From Njordibacter sp937773555 (GTDB taxonomy: Bacteria; Pseudomonadota; Gammaproteobacteria; Pseudomonadales; Balneatricaceae), in the NCBI RefSeq assembly GCF_047730085.1, contig NZ_CP159830.1, positions 62,001 through 126,000 on the forward strand: a stretch of 64,000 bases of DNA. Direction: 5' to 3'. Under the pieces are notes generated by a model. The model saw only the letters and a list, made by a program, of their open reading frames with translations, searched no databases and was not told where the DNA came from. Numbering within the stretch: position 1 is the stretch's first letter; every line of letters begins with the position of its first letter. Shown piece after piece: positions 51,659 through 60,791 of this stretch. The position numbers were made by a program, and so were the translations under genes.

Positions 51659-54367
51659 TTGAAAAATATTTTGTTAGCCACAAGTGACTATTTTGAACGT
51701 CTACCAGACAGGCTGAGGCCTTGGCGTTGGAGCATCATTATTTTTGCCCTAGTCACCACCCTATTTATGGCGTTTGGCAGTACTAAGTTTGTTATTGATG
51801 TCACGGTGGACTCATGGTTTAACGAAGACGATCCAGTATTGCAAAGTCTGGATGAATTCCGTGATCAATTTGGTAGTGATGATGGACTATTTATTGTGTA
51901 TGAAGCTAAAGATGGAGACGTTTTCTCTGCGGCTTCGTTACGTTTGGTCGACCAACTCACACGCAGCCTAAGTAATAGGCAGGACATCCCCCAAGGCACC
52001 TTAGATGCAGCTGGCATTACTCCTGAGTTAGCCACTGAGCTGGATCATATAAAGAGAGTTCAATCACTCACTAATGTTCGCATTCAAGTGAATGAGGGAG
52101 ATACCTTAAGTTCACCCAGATTAATCCAAAATTTGGCTATGGCAGAAGCCGAAGCTGAGCAGGTTAAGACCATTGCCATGGCTCAAAGCAATCTGCCATT
52201 GTTTTTGTTCTCTAAAAACTATCGTTATGGCGCTATTATGGTGACCACAGATTTTGGTGCAATTCCAGTTGCTCAAAGCCTTGGAACTCCCTCTATTAAT
52301 TTAATGGCAGATGACGAATTTGACCTGGTGGGAAATTTTGATGACGAGTTTTCTATTAACTTTGACGCCACAGCCAGGCAAACTAGTGTGCGGTTTGAAG
52401 GTATGGACTCGGGGCTTTACCTTTCCTTTATGGAGGCAGTGAGTCGGCTATACAAACAGCCAGAATTTGCACAACAGTTTAATTTTTACCCCATTGGCAA
52501 TGCCTCCATGGTTGAGCTTGCAGTAGATGACTTGATGCAAGCAGGGGTTTTGCTATTGGGCATGGTGCTGGTAATTAATGTTTTATTGTGGACATTGTTT
52601 CACTCTGCCAGTGCGGTCTTATGGCCACAAATTGCTATCGGTATTAGTGCCTTGTTCGTTGTAGGCACCTTAGGATGGTTAGGCTTAGAATCTAGCACAC
52701 TAATTAGTTTAACAGTGATGTTGATTGTTGCTGTGGGCGTGGCAGATTGCGTGCACGTTATGAGTAGCTATGTGTATTTTAGGCGACATGGCCATGACCA
52801 TGAGCTTGCCCTATCAAAAGCTTATGGCAAAACTGGGTTACCTATATTGCTTACTACCATTACCACCATGGCGGGCATGGGGGCATTAACTATTACAGGA
52901 ATGGCGCAGTTTGTGATGTTTGGTGTCACTTCTGCTGCTGGTGTTTTTTTAGCGTTTTTATATACTATTTTTCTATTACCGGCCTTAATGGATTTATGGC
53001 ACCCCATGCCCAAAAAAAAGTCATTTGCCCCAAAATATGGTTGGCTACTTTGGCTGTCTTACCTTGCGTGGCCTATCACTAAGTTGCTTAAGTTAACTTG
53101 GTTATTGCTATGGCCAATGCGTTTTGTTGTGCATCGCAGTGGCTTGCAGTGGTTGCTAAGTGGCATTTGGTTGCAAGATCTGTTGGATAAAATTCCAGCT
53201 TTTGTGGAACAATACAAACACACAATTAATTTTGCTTTTGTGGGTTTATTTGCGGTGTGTTTGTATGGTGCAACTCAGGTGAAGGTAGATTCGAATATTG
53301 CTGAGCTGTATCGTGAAGGCTCACCATTACGAACTGCCTATACAGTAGTTGATGAGCATATGATGGGTACGGGCAGCTTAGAGATTTTGGTCGATATGCA
53401 GCAGTCTGATGCCTTAATTCAAGCTGACGTATTACAGACTATGGATCGTCTTCAGCGGGAAATAGAAAAAAAATACAGCCAACATATTATTCGTACTCAC
53501 TCTTTAGCCGACTTGGTCAAAGATACTCATGCCATCATGCAAGATGGTAGTGATGGTTACAAAACTATTCCTAATGACAACCTTGCAGTGTCTCAGTTAC
53601 TGTATCTCTTTAATAGCTCAAACCCAGATGAGCGGCGCGCTCTGGTGAATGATGATTACAGTCAAAGCCACATCAGTGTGCAACTTCGAAACGCAGGTTC
53701 TAGCGAGTATGCAGAATTTTTTGAACTGGTGCAGATTGATATCGAGAAAGCCTTTGTGGCTCACAAAAAACAATACCCTAACATGGATGTTCACGTTACG
53801 GGCACCTTGGCAATGATGATGAGACTCATGGATGATATGAGCAATAATCAGTTCAAAAGCTTAGCCCTAGCTATGGTTATCATTTCGGGTTTGTTAGTGC
53901 TTACCTTAGGGTCAGTTCAAGCAGGCCTTATGTCTATTATTCCAAATATGATACCTGCCACTTTAGCTTTTGGTCTTATGGGGTTGATGGGAATACCTTT
54001 AGACACCGACACCTTAATGATTGCGCCACTGATTATAGGTATTGCTGTAGACGATACCATTCACTTTATCACCCACTATCGTATGGCATTGGCTAAGCAT
54101 AGTGATATGCGCTTGGCTTTAGTAGATACCATTAAAGAAGTAGGCCAAGCTGTAACCTTTACCAGCCTAGTGCTGGGCTGTGGCTTTTTTATGCTTAGCT
54201 TTAGTAATTACTTGGGCCTTGCCAAAGTGGGCGCATTTGGGTCGTTAGCTATTTTTGTGGCTTTATTTTGCGACTTATTATTTTTCCCTGCTTTAATCAT
54301 GGTGTTTAAACCCAAATTTGGTCAACAGAATGTTACAGATAATCTACAATTTAAAGGCACTAAATAA
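51659..54367 (+). CDS. RND/MMPL-family transporter
   Basis: A large inner-membrane protein of about 902 residues, likely driven by the proton gradient, moving hydrophobic compounds or lipids. It has the RND layout: an N-terminal helix (about 30-50), a periplasmic loop, five or six helices (about 300-440), then a second helix, loop and helix set. Helix 4 motifs are GVADCVHVMSSY near 385 in the first half and IGIAVDDTIHFITHY near 805 in the second, with the acidic residues that form the proton path. The TTG start at 51659 has GGAG 5 bases upstream. It resembles the single-gene lipid/sterol-type exporters rather than AcrB (1050 residues), and no MFP subunit is present. The next gene overlaps by one base (TAATG). 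Confidence 0.85.
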   Translation: MKNILLATSDYFERLPDRLRPWRWSIIIFALVTTLFMAFGSTKFVIDVTVDSWFNEDDPVLQSLDEFRDQFGSDDGLFIVYEAKDGDVFSAASLRLVDQLTRSLSNRQDIPQGTLDAAGITPELATELDHIKRVQSLTNVRIQVNEGDTLSSPRLIQNLAMAEAEAEQVKTIAMAQSNLPLFLFSKNYRYGAIMVTTDFGAIPVAQSLGTPSINLMADDEFDLVGNFDDEFSINFDATARQTSVRFEGMDSGLYLSFMEAVSRLYKQPEFAQQFNFYPIGNASMVELAVDDLMQAGVLLLGMVLVINVLLWTLFHSASAVLWPQIAIGISALFVVGTLGWLGLESSTLISLTVMLIVAVGVADCVHVMSSYVYFRRHGHDHELALSKAYGKTGLPILLTTITTMAGMGALTITGMAQFVMFGVTSAAGVFLAFLYTIFLLPALMDLWHPMPKKKSFAPKYGWLLWLSYLAWPITKLLKLTWLLLWPMRFVVHRSGLQWLLSGIWLQDLLDKIPAFVEQYKHTINFAFVGLFAVCLYGATQVKVDSNIAELYREGSPLRTAYTVVDEHMMGTGSLEILVDMQQSDALIQADVLQTMDRLQREIEKKYSQHIIRTHSLADLVKDTHAIMQDGSDGYKTIPNDNLAVSQLLYLFNSSNPDERRALVNDDYSQSHISVQLRNAGSSEYAEFFELVQIDIEKAFVAHKKQYPNMDVHVTGTLAMMMRLMDDMSNNQFKSLALAMVIISGLLVLTLGSVQAGLMSIIPNMIPATLAFGLMGLMGIPLDTDTLMIAPLIIGIAVDDTIHFITHYRMALAKHSDMRLALVDTIKEVGQAVTFTSLVLGCGFFMLSFSNYLGLAKVGAFGSLAIFVALFCDLLFFPALIMVFKPKFGQQNVTDNLQFKGTK

Positions 54368-55251
54368 TGCGATTGCTTAACAAAATAATACGCCTTGCCC
54401 TTGGTTTTTTGGTCATAAGCTCTGCCCAAGCAGAATTGACAGGCCAACAGTTGGTACAAAAAATGGATAAAAACCAATTACAAACCAATGATTCATCGTT
54501 CAACCTAATACAGCTTACGAGCTGCAAATATGGTACTAAAAATGGCAAACTTAAGTGTGTAGAAAAACCTCGCATTAAACTATTAGAAAGTGCCCAAATT
54601 AATACAGGTGCCAACAATAAAGATAGTAAATCCATCGCTATCCTGCTGGAACCTGCTAGTGAAAGGGGCATTGGTATGTTGACCTATACCTACGATGCAA
54701 GTAGTAAAGATAATGAAACTTGGCTGTATTTGTCGGCATTGGGTAAGGTAAAGCGCATCGCTTCTGGCAACAATAATGAGCAGACTGAACCCACTAGCCT
54801 GTTTGGTTCAGAAATAAGTACTGAAGACCAAGAAACGGGCAAATTAGACGATTATACGTATAAAATTTTGCAGCGGGGACGCTATAAAGGCCGTCCTGTT
54901 GCAGTGATTGAATCTGTGCCTACCCGCCAACGTTTAGAACACACCCGTTATGGCAAAGTAAGAACGTGGATTGATACTGAGCGGTTTTTAAGCCTAAAAA
55001 TGCAAATGTTTGACAAGTACGGTAATGCCATTAAGCAAGTATCGGTGGCTAAGGTTGAGCAGATTAATGGCATTTGGTTAGCAAGAAGCATCACTTTCAA
55101 AAATTTAGTAAGCCAACGCTTAACTAACATGAACATAAAAGCGATAAGCTTTGGGCTTAATATTGATGAGCGGTTTTTAACCCAGCGCGCGCTCACTGAC
55201 CAAGTGTTTAGGCAAAAGCACTTGCAAAAACTTAGGCAGCAGGCGCAATAA
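54367..55251 (+). CDS. LolA-like periplasmic protein (outer membrane lipoprotein-sorting family)
   Basis: A 294-residue exported protein. Residues 1-22 are a signal peptide (LNKIIRLALGFLVISSAQA|E). The rest fits the LolA-like family that travels with RND transporters: GQQLVQKMDKNQ, SIAILLEPASERGIGMLTYTYD, ETWLYLSALGKVKRIASGN, SLFGSEISTEDQE and a final VRTWID-type strand (KVRTWIDTERFLSLKMQMFD). The beta half-barrel could carry a lipid or hydrophobic molecule between the transporter and the outer membrane. The partnership is family knowledge; the cargo is unknown. Confidence 0.82.
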   Translation: MRLLNKIIRLALGFLVISSAQAELTGQQLVQKMDKNQLQTNDSSFNLIQLTSCKYGTKNGKLKCVEKPRIKLLESAQINTGANNKDSKSIAILLEPASERGIGMLTYTYDASSKDNETWLYLSALGKVKRIASGNNNEQTEPTSLFGSEISTEDQETGKLDDYTYKILQRGRYKGRPVAVIESVPTRQRLEHTRYGKVRTWIDTERFLSLKMQMFDKYGNAIKQVSVAKVEQINGIWLARSITFKNLVSQRLTNMNIKAISFGLNIDERFLTQRALTDQVFRQKHLQKLRQQAQ

Positions 55252-55253
55252 AT

Positions 55254-56516
55254 ATGGCTGTTAAAGGGGTTAAAAAGCTATTGGTCTGGTGGGTTATGGC
55301 CTTGTTTGCTGGTATGCCAGCTTATGCCAGTGATGATCTGCTGAGTGAAGATGTTGACGCTAGTGATTATTTATTTACTGATGAGACTTTCTTGGCAAGC
55401 AGCGTTAATCTAACAACAGATAAACCTGTGCAGTTAAGTGTTGAATACACCTTGGCAGTTAACCCCAAAGCTGGCTTTAAACGCACCGACCACTATACAG
55501 ATTTACGCTTATCAAGTGAGTCACCACTGGGCCTCTTAATCTATGCAGAACTAGAACTAAAGGCCACACAGTATTGGCAAGGTGATACCCAAAAACCTGT
55601 CAAAGGTGACTTTAGTCTACTGGGAATTGAGAGGCTAGTACTACATTACAGCTTGGCCGAAACCAGTGTTAAGCTGGGCAGCTATATACTCAGCTGGGGT
55701 GAAGTAGAAGGGGCCGGGGTGTTGGATGTGATAAACCCAGCACCCAGCCTCACCAGTAGTGTCATGTCATTAACGCCACAATGGCTGGTAAGCGGTCGTT
55801 ATTATATGCCATCAGCGCGAGCTTCTTGGTTTGTGGGTTTAGATCCAAGTGTAACTCCACTGCCTGGTATACGGTTAACCACTAGTGTAGCCAAAGAGTG
55901 GGGTGCTAAGTATGGTTATACAGGGGCAGGTAGTGATTGGGCTATTTATGCAGGGCGAATGGTACCCAATAGCCCAGTACTTAACTTAGCCACAACGACA
56001 GCGTCGGCAAAACCCTACCAATTGATTGGTTACAGCTGGAATAAAGCCATCGATGATGACTTGATTAAATTTGACCTTGCCTACAAACGGGGCTTAGAGC
56101 ATAACCTGGGCTACACTGGCCTAACGTCAGATAACCGTATAGATACTGCTGTTGGTATAGAGCTCAATCATGGTGATAGGCAGTGGAATGCTAATTTAAC
56201 AGCGCAGTATTGGCTTAATTATAAAGCCAGCTACATCACCCCTGCGGCAGCGCCAGTAGCGAGTAATCGAACAGATTTAACCTATACTTTAGGTGTGAAT
56301 GATCACTTTAATAATGATCAATACAGCTGGTCTCTCACTCATGTTGGCACCCCTAACGCTGCACTGCGGGGGCTTACTGGGTCAATTGCATGGGAACCCA
56401 CAGATTTATGGCAAAGCAGCCTAAGCTACAGCGTGATTGCTGCAAAAAATAATACTGCCTATGCATCTCTGGATGGCACCCAGGGGCTAATCTTGCGTGT
56501 TAAGTTGAGTTATTAA
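55254..56516 (+). CDS. DUF1302-like outer-membrane beta-barrel protein
   Basis: A 420-residue outer-membrane protein. The signal peptide ends at AYA|SDD (about residue 25). The region LGSYILSWGEVEGAGVLDVINPAP near 150 is the DUF1302-type motif; alternating polar and aromatic strands follow, ending in LILRVKLSY, with a final Tyr as required for BAM recognition. Family members are usually over 500 residues, so this one is short. It starts two bases after the LolA-like gene and completes the operon. Its last 30 bases overlap the opposing hydrolase gene. Confidence 0.75.
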   Translation: MAVKGVKKLLVWWVMALFAGMPAYASDDLLSEDVDASDYLFTDETFLASSVNLTTDKPVQLSVEYTLAVNPKAGFKRTDHYTDLRLSSESPLGLLIYAELELKATQYWQGDTQKPVKGDFSLLGIERLVLHYSLAETSVKLGSYILSWGEVEGAGVLDVINPAPSLTSSVMSLTPQWLVSGRYYMPSARASWFVGLDPSVTPLPGIRLTTSVAKEWGAKYGYTGAGSDWAIYAGRMVPNSPVLNLATTTASAKPYQLIGYSWNKAIDDDLIKFDLAYKRGLEHNLGYTGLTSDNRIDTAVGIELNHGDRQWNANLTAQYWLNYKASYITPAAAPVASNRTDLTYTLGVNDHFNNDQYSWSLTHVGTPNAALRGLTGSIAWEPTDLWQSSLSYSVIAAKNNTAYASLDGTQGLILRVKLSY

Positions 56517-57584
56517 ATGATGAAGATGTTGATTAACGCTAGCACTTGCAATGGCCAGGTCAAACACAATGTCAAAATGATTGCGGCCTGCCACTTCAAA
56601 GCACTGGCTTTTTACGCCATCGCTCAGTAATTGCTGGTGGTACTCTTCGCTTTGGCGCTTAAACTCTTGGGTTTCGTTGCTGCCGTAGGCAAGGATGCAA
56701 GGTGGCAATCCTTGGTTGCTATACAGGCCAGGGCTTAGTTCTGTTGCACTTTGGTTCGTCAGGTTTAATGGTTCGTTGATGTAGGTATTAACTAAAGGGC
56801 GAAGGTCATACACGCCACTGAGTAACACTGCCCCAGAGATGGCTTGTGGGCTAAGGCCATGCAGGCTTTGTTGAGCAGCTTGCAACACTGAAGCGCACAA
56901 GTGCCCACCTGCCGAGCTGCCTGCAATAATGACTTTGCTGCAATCAAAGCCAAGCTTCTGACTCTGTGCAATAAGCCATGCTATGGCCCGGCAGCACTGG
57001 GCAATCATGTGATTAACAGTGGCTTCTGGTGCAAGGGTATAATCAATTACTGCTAAATTTATACCTTGTTCTAGTGCGCCTGGGGCCATCACGCAAGAAT
57101 CATCCTTGCTCAATTTTTGCCAATAGCCGCCATGAATATAAACCACCAAAGGCCCGCCAGTTGCAGCAGGAAAGTAATCGAGCACTTCACCCATAGTGTC
57201 ACTATAGGCAAGGTTACTTTGATAACTCAGATTATTTTGAGCCTCTTTAGAGTAGTTGGTGTAATCATTGAGATACACCATAATGTCATCAACACACGAG
57301 CTTGGAGAGTATTCCTGCTCTAATTTTGCAGCGCTCATATGTTGCCATGGCATGGGAAATCTGCGTCTCAAAGGAGTCTCCTTGGTGGGTGCATTCATCA
57401 TGCGGTGGGCTTTAAGTAGTTTGTTAATAGGCCTGTGGCAATTGCCACAATCCCCAGCTACTCCAAGCACCTCGCGTAATTTACGAAAGTCATCGTGGCC
57501 CTGTGTAATGGCTGCTTCAACGGCATTTTGGTGAATATCAAAGCAGGTGCAGATGATGGGGTTGTCGCTTGAGGGGTAGGTCAC
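56487..57584 (-). CDS. Fusion of BFD-type [2Fe-2S] domain and kynurenine-formamidase-like hydrolase
   Basis: A 365-residue two-domain protein. Residues 10-56 are a bacterioferritin-associated-ferredoxin-like domain with C12-T-C14 and C46-G-N-C49 (CxC-x31-CxxC), expected to bind [2Fe-2S]. After a linker, residues about 83-360 are an alpha/beta hydrolase of the kynurenine formamidase/esterase type: oxyanion motif HGGYWQ (151-156), nucleophile GSSAG (Ser224), acid near 304-307 and His336 in GRNHFD. GTG at 57584 overlaps the VWA stop (GTGA), so it is translationally coupled to the MoxR-VWA pair. No kynurenine-pathway genes are near, so the substrate is unknown. The frame is continuous across both domains. 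Confidence 0.82.
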   Translation of the reverse strand: MTYPSSDNPIICTCFDIHQNAVEAAITQGHDDFRKLREVLGVAGDCGNCHRPINKLLKAHRMMNAPTKETPLRRRFPMPWQHMSAAKLEQEYSPSSCVDDIMVYLNDYTNYSKEAQNNLSYQSNLAYSDTMGEVLDYFPAATGGPLVVYIHGGYWQKLSKDDSCVMAPGALEQGINLAVIDYTLAPEATVNHMIAQCCRAIAWLIAQSQKLGFDCSKVIIAGSSAGGHLCASVLQAAQQSLHGLSPQAISGAVLLSGVYDLRPLVNTYINEPLNLTNQSATELSPGLYSNQGLPPCILAYGSNETQEFKRQSEEYHQQLLSDGVKSQCFEVAGRNHFDIVFDLAIASASVNQHLHHLITQLNTQD

Positions 57585-58756
57585 TTTGCTAGCGCCTTGA
57601 TAGCATCACTAAGGCCATTTAGCGTCATAGGGTACATTCTATCATTCATTAGTTGATGCGTAAGGCCGATAGATTGAGTGTAGCGCCAATGGTCCTCTGC
57701 AACGGGGTTAAGCCATGCCACCTTGTCAAAATGGGTGGTAAGGCGTTGCATCCACGCGTGTCCAGGTTCGGGGTTCATGTGTTCTACACTACCGTAAGGG
57801 CTGCTAATTTCATAGGGTGACATAGACGCATCACCCACAAAAATAACTCTGTAATCCCGCCCATAGGTATGAATGATGTCGTATATAGATGTTCTTTCGT
57901 TTTGTCTGCGCATATTGTTGCGCCAAAGGCTTTCATAGACAAAGTTATGAAAGTAAAATTGCTCTAAATGCTTAAACTCCGTTCGGCAAGCAGCAAATAA
58001 TTCTTCGCACACCTGGATGTAAGGGTCCATCGATCCTCCTACGTCGAGCATGAGTAACACTTTTACAGCATTGTGGCGCTCGGGAACAAGCTTTAGGTCC
58101 AACATGCCTGCATTTTTCGCTGTAGCACTAATGGTGTGGTCTAAATCCAGTTCTTCAGCGGCGCCAGTGCGAGCAAATTGGCGTAATTTTCGCAGTGCTA
58201 CCTTAATGTTACGCGTGCCTAACACAACGCTGTCATCAAGGTCTTTAAACTGACGCTTTTCCCATACCTTCGCCGCACTCTTGTTTTGGCTGTCGCCCCC
58301 TACACGGATGCCTTCTGGGTGATAGCCGCTGTGTCCAAATGGCGACGTGCCGCCAGTACCGATCCACTTACTGCCGCCTTGGTGGCGCTTTTCCTGTTCT
58401 TTAAGCCGTTCCTTAAAGGTGTTTAACAGCTCCTCTAAGCCGCCTAAAGACTTAATCTTAGCTTTTTCTTCATCACTTAACTGCTTCATAAACTCTGAGC
58501 GCAACCATTCATCTGGAATGAGGGCGTTAAGCACATCTTCTAAGCTTTCTAACTGCTTAAAATAAGCGCCAAATACGCGGTCGAATTTGTCGAAGTTGGC
58601 TTCATCTTTAACTAAACAAATACGGGCAAGGTGATAAAAATCGTCCATGTTTGCGAACGCAAGATGGCACTGAAGCGCCTCCAGCAGCATCAAGTATTCT
58701 TTGATGGAAACAGGAATTTCAGCACGCTTTAGAGTGTAAAAAAAGTTAACCAACAT
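57581..58756 (-). CDS. VWA domain protein, CoxE-like
   Basis: Likely partner of the adjacent MoxR ATPase. The 391-residue protein has the N-terminal region FFYTLKRAEIPVSIKEYLMLLEAL of the family, a basic glycine-rich middle (GGSKWIGTGGTSPFG), and a C-terminal von Willebrand A domain with a MIDAS-like LLMLDVGGSMDPYI near 228 and VIFVGDASMSPYEI near 300. The first Ser of DxSxS is Gly, a common spelling in this group. MoxR-VWA pairs act as chaperones that insert cofactors or remodel complexes; in the CoxD/CoxE case it is a molybdenum-copper site. It starts 6 bases after the ATPase. Confidence 0.85.
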   Translation of the reverse strand: MLVNFFYTLKRAEIPVSIKEYLMLLEALQCHLAFANMDDFYHLARICLVKDEANFDKFDRVFGAYFKQLESLEDVLNALIPDEWLRSEFMKQLSDEEKAKIKSLGGLEELLNTFKERLKEQEKRHQGGSKWIGTGGTSPFGHSGYHPEGIRVGGDSQNKSAAKVWEKRQFKDLDDSVVLGTRNIKVALRKLRQFARTGAAEELDLDHTISATAKNAGMLDLKLVPERHNAVKVLLMLDVGGSMDPYIQVCEELFAACRTEFKHLEQFYFHNFVYESLWRNNMRRQNERTSIYDIIHTYGRDYRVIFVGDASMSPYEISSPYGSVEHMNPEPGHAWMQRLTTHFDKVAWLNPVAEDHWRYTQSIGLTHQLMNDRMYPMTLNGLSDAIKALAK

Positions 58757-58762
58757 AATAAA

Positions 58763-59608
58763 TTAACGCTGCTCCCTGCGGGCCATAAAAGCTAGCCGCT
58801 CAAGAAGTTGAACATCTTGTTCATTTTTTAATAAAGCACCATAAAGTGGTGGGATGGCTTTGGTTGGGTCACGGTTGGCTAATAAATCTTCAGGAATTTC
58901 ATCCGCCATAAGCAGCTTAAGCCAATCAATTAATTCAGATGTTGAGGGTTTCTTTTTGAGCCCAGGGATGTCCCGCACGTCAAAAAACATTTGCATGGCC
59001 TCAGCAACGAGGGCTTTGCTAATGCCTGGGTAGTGCACATCAACAATGGCTTTCATGGTGTGCTTGTCTGGAAAATTAATATAATGGAAAAAGCAGCGGC
59101 GTAAAAAGGCGTCTGGTAATTCCTTTTCATTGTTACTCGTAATAATCACCACTGGGCGATGCCTGGCTTGAACTCTCTCACCTGTTTCATAAACATGAAA
59201 TTCCATTTTGTCCAGCTCTACCAAAAGGTCATTTGGAAACTCAATGTCTGCCTTGTCTATTTCATCAATCAGCAATACCACACGCTCATCAGCATCGAAG
59301 GCTTGCCATAGCTTGCCTTTTTTAATGTAGTTCCCTATATCATGAACCTGATCGCTGCCCAGTTGAGAATCACGCAAACGCGATACGGCATCGTATTCGT
59401 ATAGGCCCTGTTGTGCCTTAGTGGTAGACTTTACATGCCATTGCATCAGTGGCATGCCTAATGCAGAAGCCACTTCTTCTGCAAGCAGGGTTTTGCCAGT
59501 ACCAGGCTCTCCTTTAATCAGCAAAGGACGCTGTAATATGACCGCAGCGTTAACTGCCATTTGTAAGTCTTTAGTAGCAACGTATTTTTCAGTACCGGTG
59601 AAATTCAT
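58763..59608 (-). CDS. MoxR-family AAA+ ATPase (CoxD-like)
   Basis: A 281-residue AAA+ protein. Walker A is GEPGTGKT at about 33-40, Walker B VVLLIDEIDKAD near 110, sensor 1 IITSNNEKELPDAFLRRCFF near 155. The QWHVKSTTKAQQGLYEYDAVSRLRD segment is typical of the CoxD-type branch. It is first in the operon MoxR-VWA-[2Fe-2S]/hydrolase. Its likely role is to remodel or mature a metal-containing target with the VWA protein; the target is not visible in the window. Confidence 0.88.
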   Translation of the reverse strand: MNFTGTEKYVATKDLQMAVNAAVILQRPLLIKGEPGTGKTLLAEEVASALGMPLMQWHVKSTTKAQQGLYEYDAVSRLRDSQLGSDQVHDIGNYIKKGKLWQAFDADERVVLLIDEIDKADIEFPNDLLVELDKMEFHVYETGERVQARHRPVVIITSNNEKELPDAFLRRCFFHYINFPDKHTMKAIVDVHYPGISKALVAEAMQMFFDVRDIPGLKKKPSTSELIDWLKLLMADEIPEDLLANRDPTKAIPPLYGALLKNEQDVQLLERLAFMARREQR

Positions 59609-59708
59609 AAATAAAGCCTATACATAAACAGATGATGCTATTTTGGCATGAATAGCATTGCTAAGCAGTAAGACTTACAAGTCATCTCGCCGCTATTCTT
59701 TGTTGCAC

Positions 59709-59736
59709 TGACCCTCTTCAAATTTGGTGATATAAT
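59709..59736 (+). promoter_or_regulatory. Promoter overlapping the AraC-type regulator start
   Basis: A perfect TATAAT (59731-59736) is preceded by CTGACC at 16 bases. The expected transcription start, 7 bases downstream, falls on the A of the ATG at 59743. The message would then be leaderless or nearly so; no SD precedes the ATG at normal distance. Confidence 0.5.
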
Positions 59737-59742
59737 TTGCTT

Positions 59743-60774
59743 ATGGATGAGCCAATAAAACCAAAAGCGCAGTTACATGTGTTTCCTCTAGAGCCTGTGA
59801 ACCCCCCGGTAACTAATAAACTGCCCGGGGAGCTACGCAACTTCTCCTTTTTGTTACAAGAAAATTTTTCTATGGTGGCGCTCACCTCCGCTTTAGACGC
59901 CTTGCGTACAGCTAATTTGCTCAGTGAAGAAGAACTCTACACCTTTCGCTTAGTGAGTTTAGATGGGGCATCTGTGTGCAGTGACTTGGGGTTTGCCGCC
60001 ATGGCTGACCACTCGTTAGGGGAACTTAATCTAGACCATATAGACGCTTTTGTGGTGTGTGGTGGTTTTCGAGTAGATGTGGAACCTCTCCCTCAATTAA
60101 TTAAATTTTTGCGTCAACCTGGCTTAAGAAAAAAGGCATTAGGGTCTTTGTGGAACGGCTTATTTGCCTTGGCAAATGCAGGTGTTATTGATGGTAAAAC
60201 CTGTGCAATTCATCGAGATAATAGGGCGAGCTTTAGGGAGAGCTTTGCCAATATAGACTTAAAAGATAGAGCCTATATTATTGATAAACAATGTTTTAGT
60301 TGCGCTGGTGGTAATAGTGCTTTAGACATGATGCTTGAAATTATATTAGAGGCTAGAGGTAAGCCTTTTGTGCGAGGTATCTGCGACATTCTTACGTGCG
60401 ACCGCATTAATAATGCTGGTGAACCTGCCTTTCTGAGTGATCAGGCCGACACCCAATTGCCAAAAAATCTTCAAGATATTATTGGATTGATGGAAAACAA
60501 CATGGAAGAAATGTTGTCAGCAGAAGAAATTGCTTCGTTAGTTGGCATTACAAGGCGGCAAATAGAACGTCAGTTTCAGCGTTATTTAGGCAGCACCCCC
60601 ACACGTTATTATCTGGAGCTGCGCTTAAAACGATGCCACCAACTGCTCACACAAACCCATCTGAGTATGAGTGATATATCGCTGGCCTGTGGTTTTGTGT
60701 CATACCCACATTTCAGTAAATGCTACCGGCAGTATTTTGAAGTCACACCATCGCAAACCCGCAGGCAGTCCTAA
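59743..60774 (+). CDS. AraC-family regulator with DJ-1/PfpI-like sensor domain
   Basis: A transcription factor of 343 residues. Residues about 25-205 form a class I amidotransferase-like fold (FSFLLQENFSMVALTSALDALRTANLL, DAFVVCGGFRVDVEPLPQL, CFSCAGGNSALDMMLEIIL) in which the catalytic Cys position reads LWNGLFALANAG, so it senses rather than cuts. Residues about 235-335 are the AraC double helix-turn-helix (LSAEEIASLVGITRRQIERQFQRYLG; MSDISLACGFVSYPHFSKCYRQYFEVTP). This is the GbdR/CdhR/ArgR architecture, which controls use of choline, carnitine, betaine or arginine in Pseudomonas. The ligand here is not known. Confidence 0.88.
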   Translation: MDEPIKPKAQLHVFPLEPVNPPVTNKLPGELRNFSFLLQENFSMVALTSALDALRTANLLSEEELYTFRLVSLDGASVCSDLGFAAMADHSLGELNLDHIDAFVVCGGFRVDVEPLPQLIKFLRQPGLRKKALGSLWNGLFALANAGVIDGKTCAIHRDNRASFRESFANIDLKDRAYIIDKQCFSCAGGNSALDMMLEIILEARGKPFVRGICDILTCDRINNAGEPAFLSDQADTQLPKNLQDIIGLMENNMEEMLSAEEIASLVGITRRQIERQFQRYLGSTPTRYYLELRLKRCHQLLTQTHLSMSDISLACGFVSYPHFSKCYRQYFEVTPSQTRRQS

Positions 60775-60791
60775 CCTTAAATCAAGCCACT

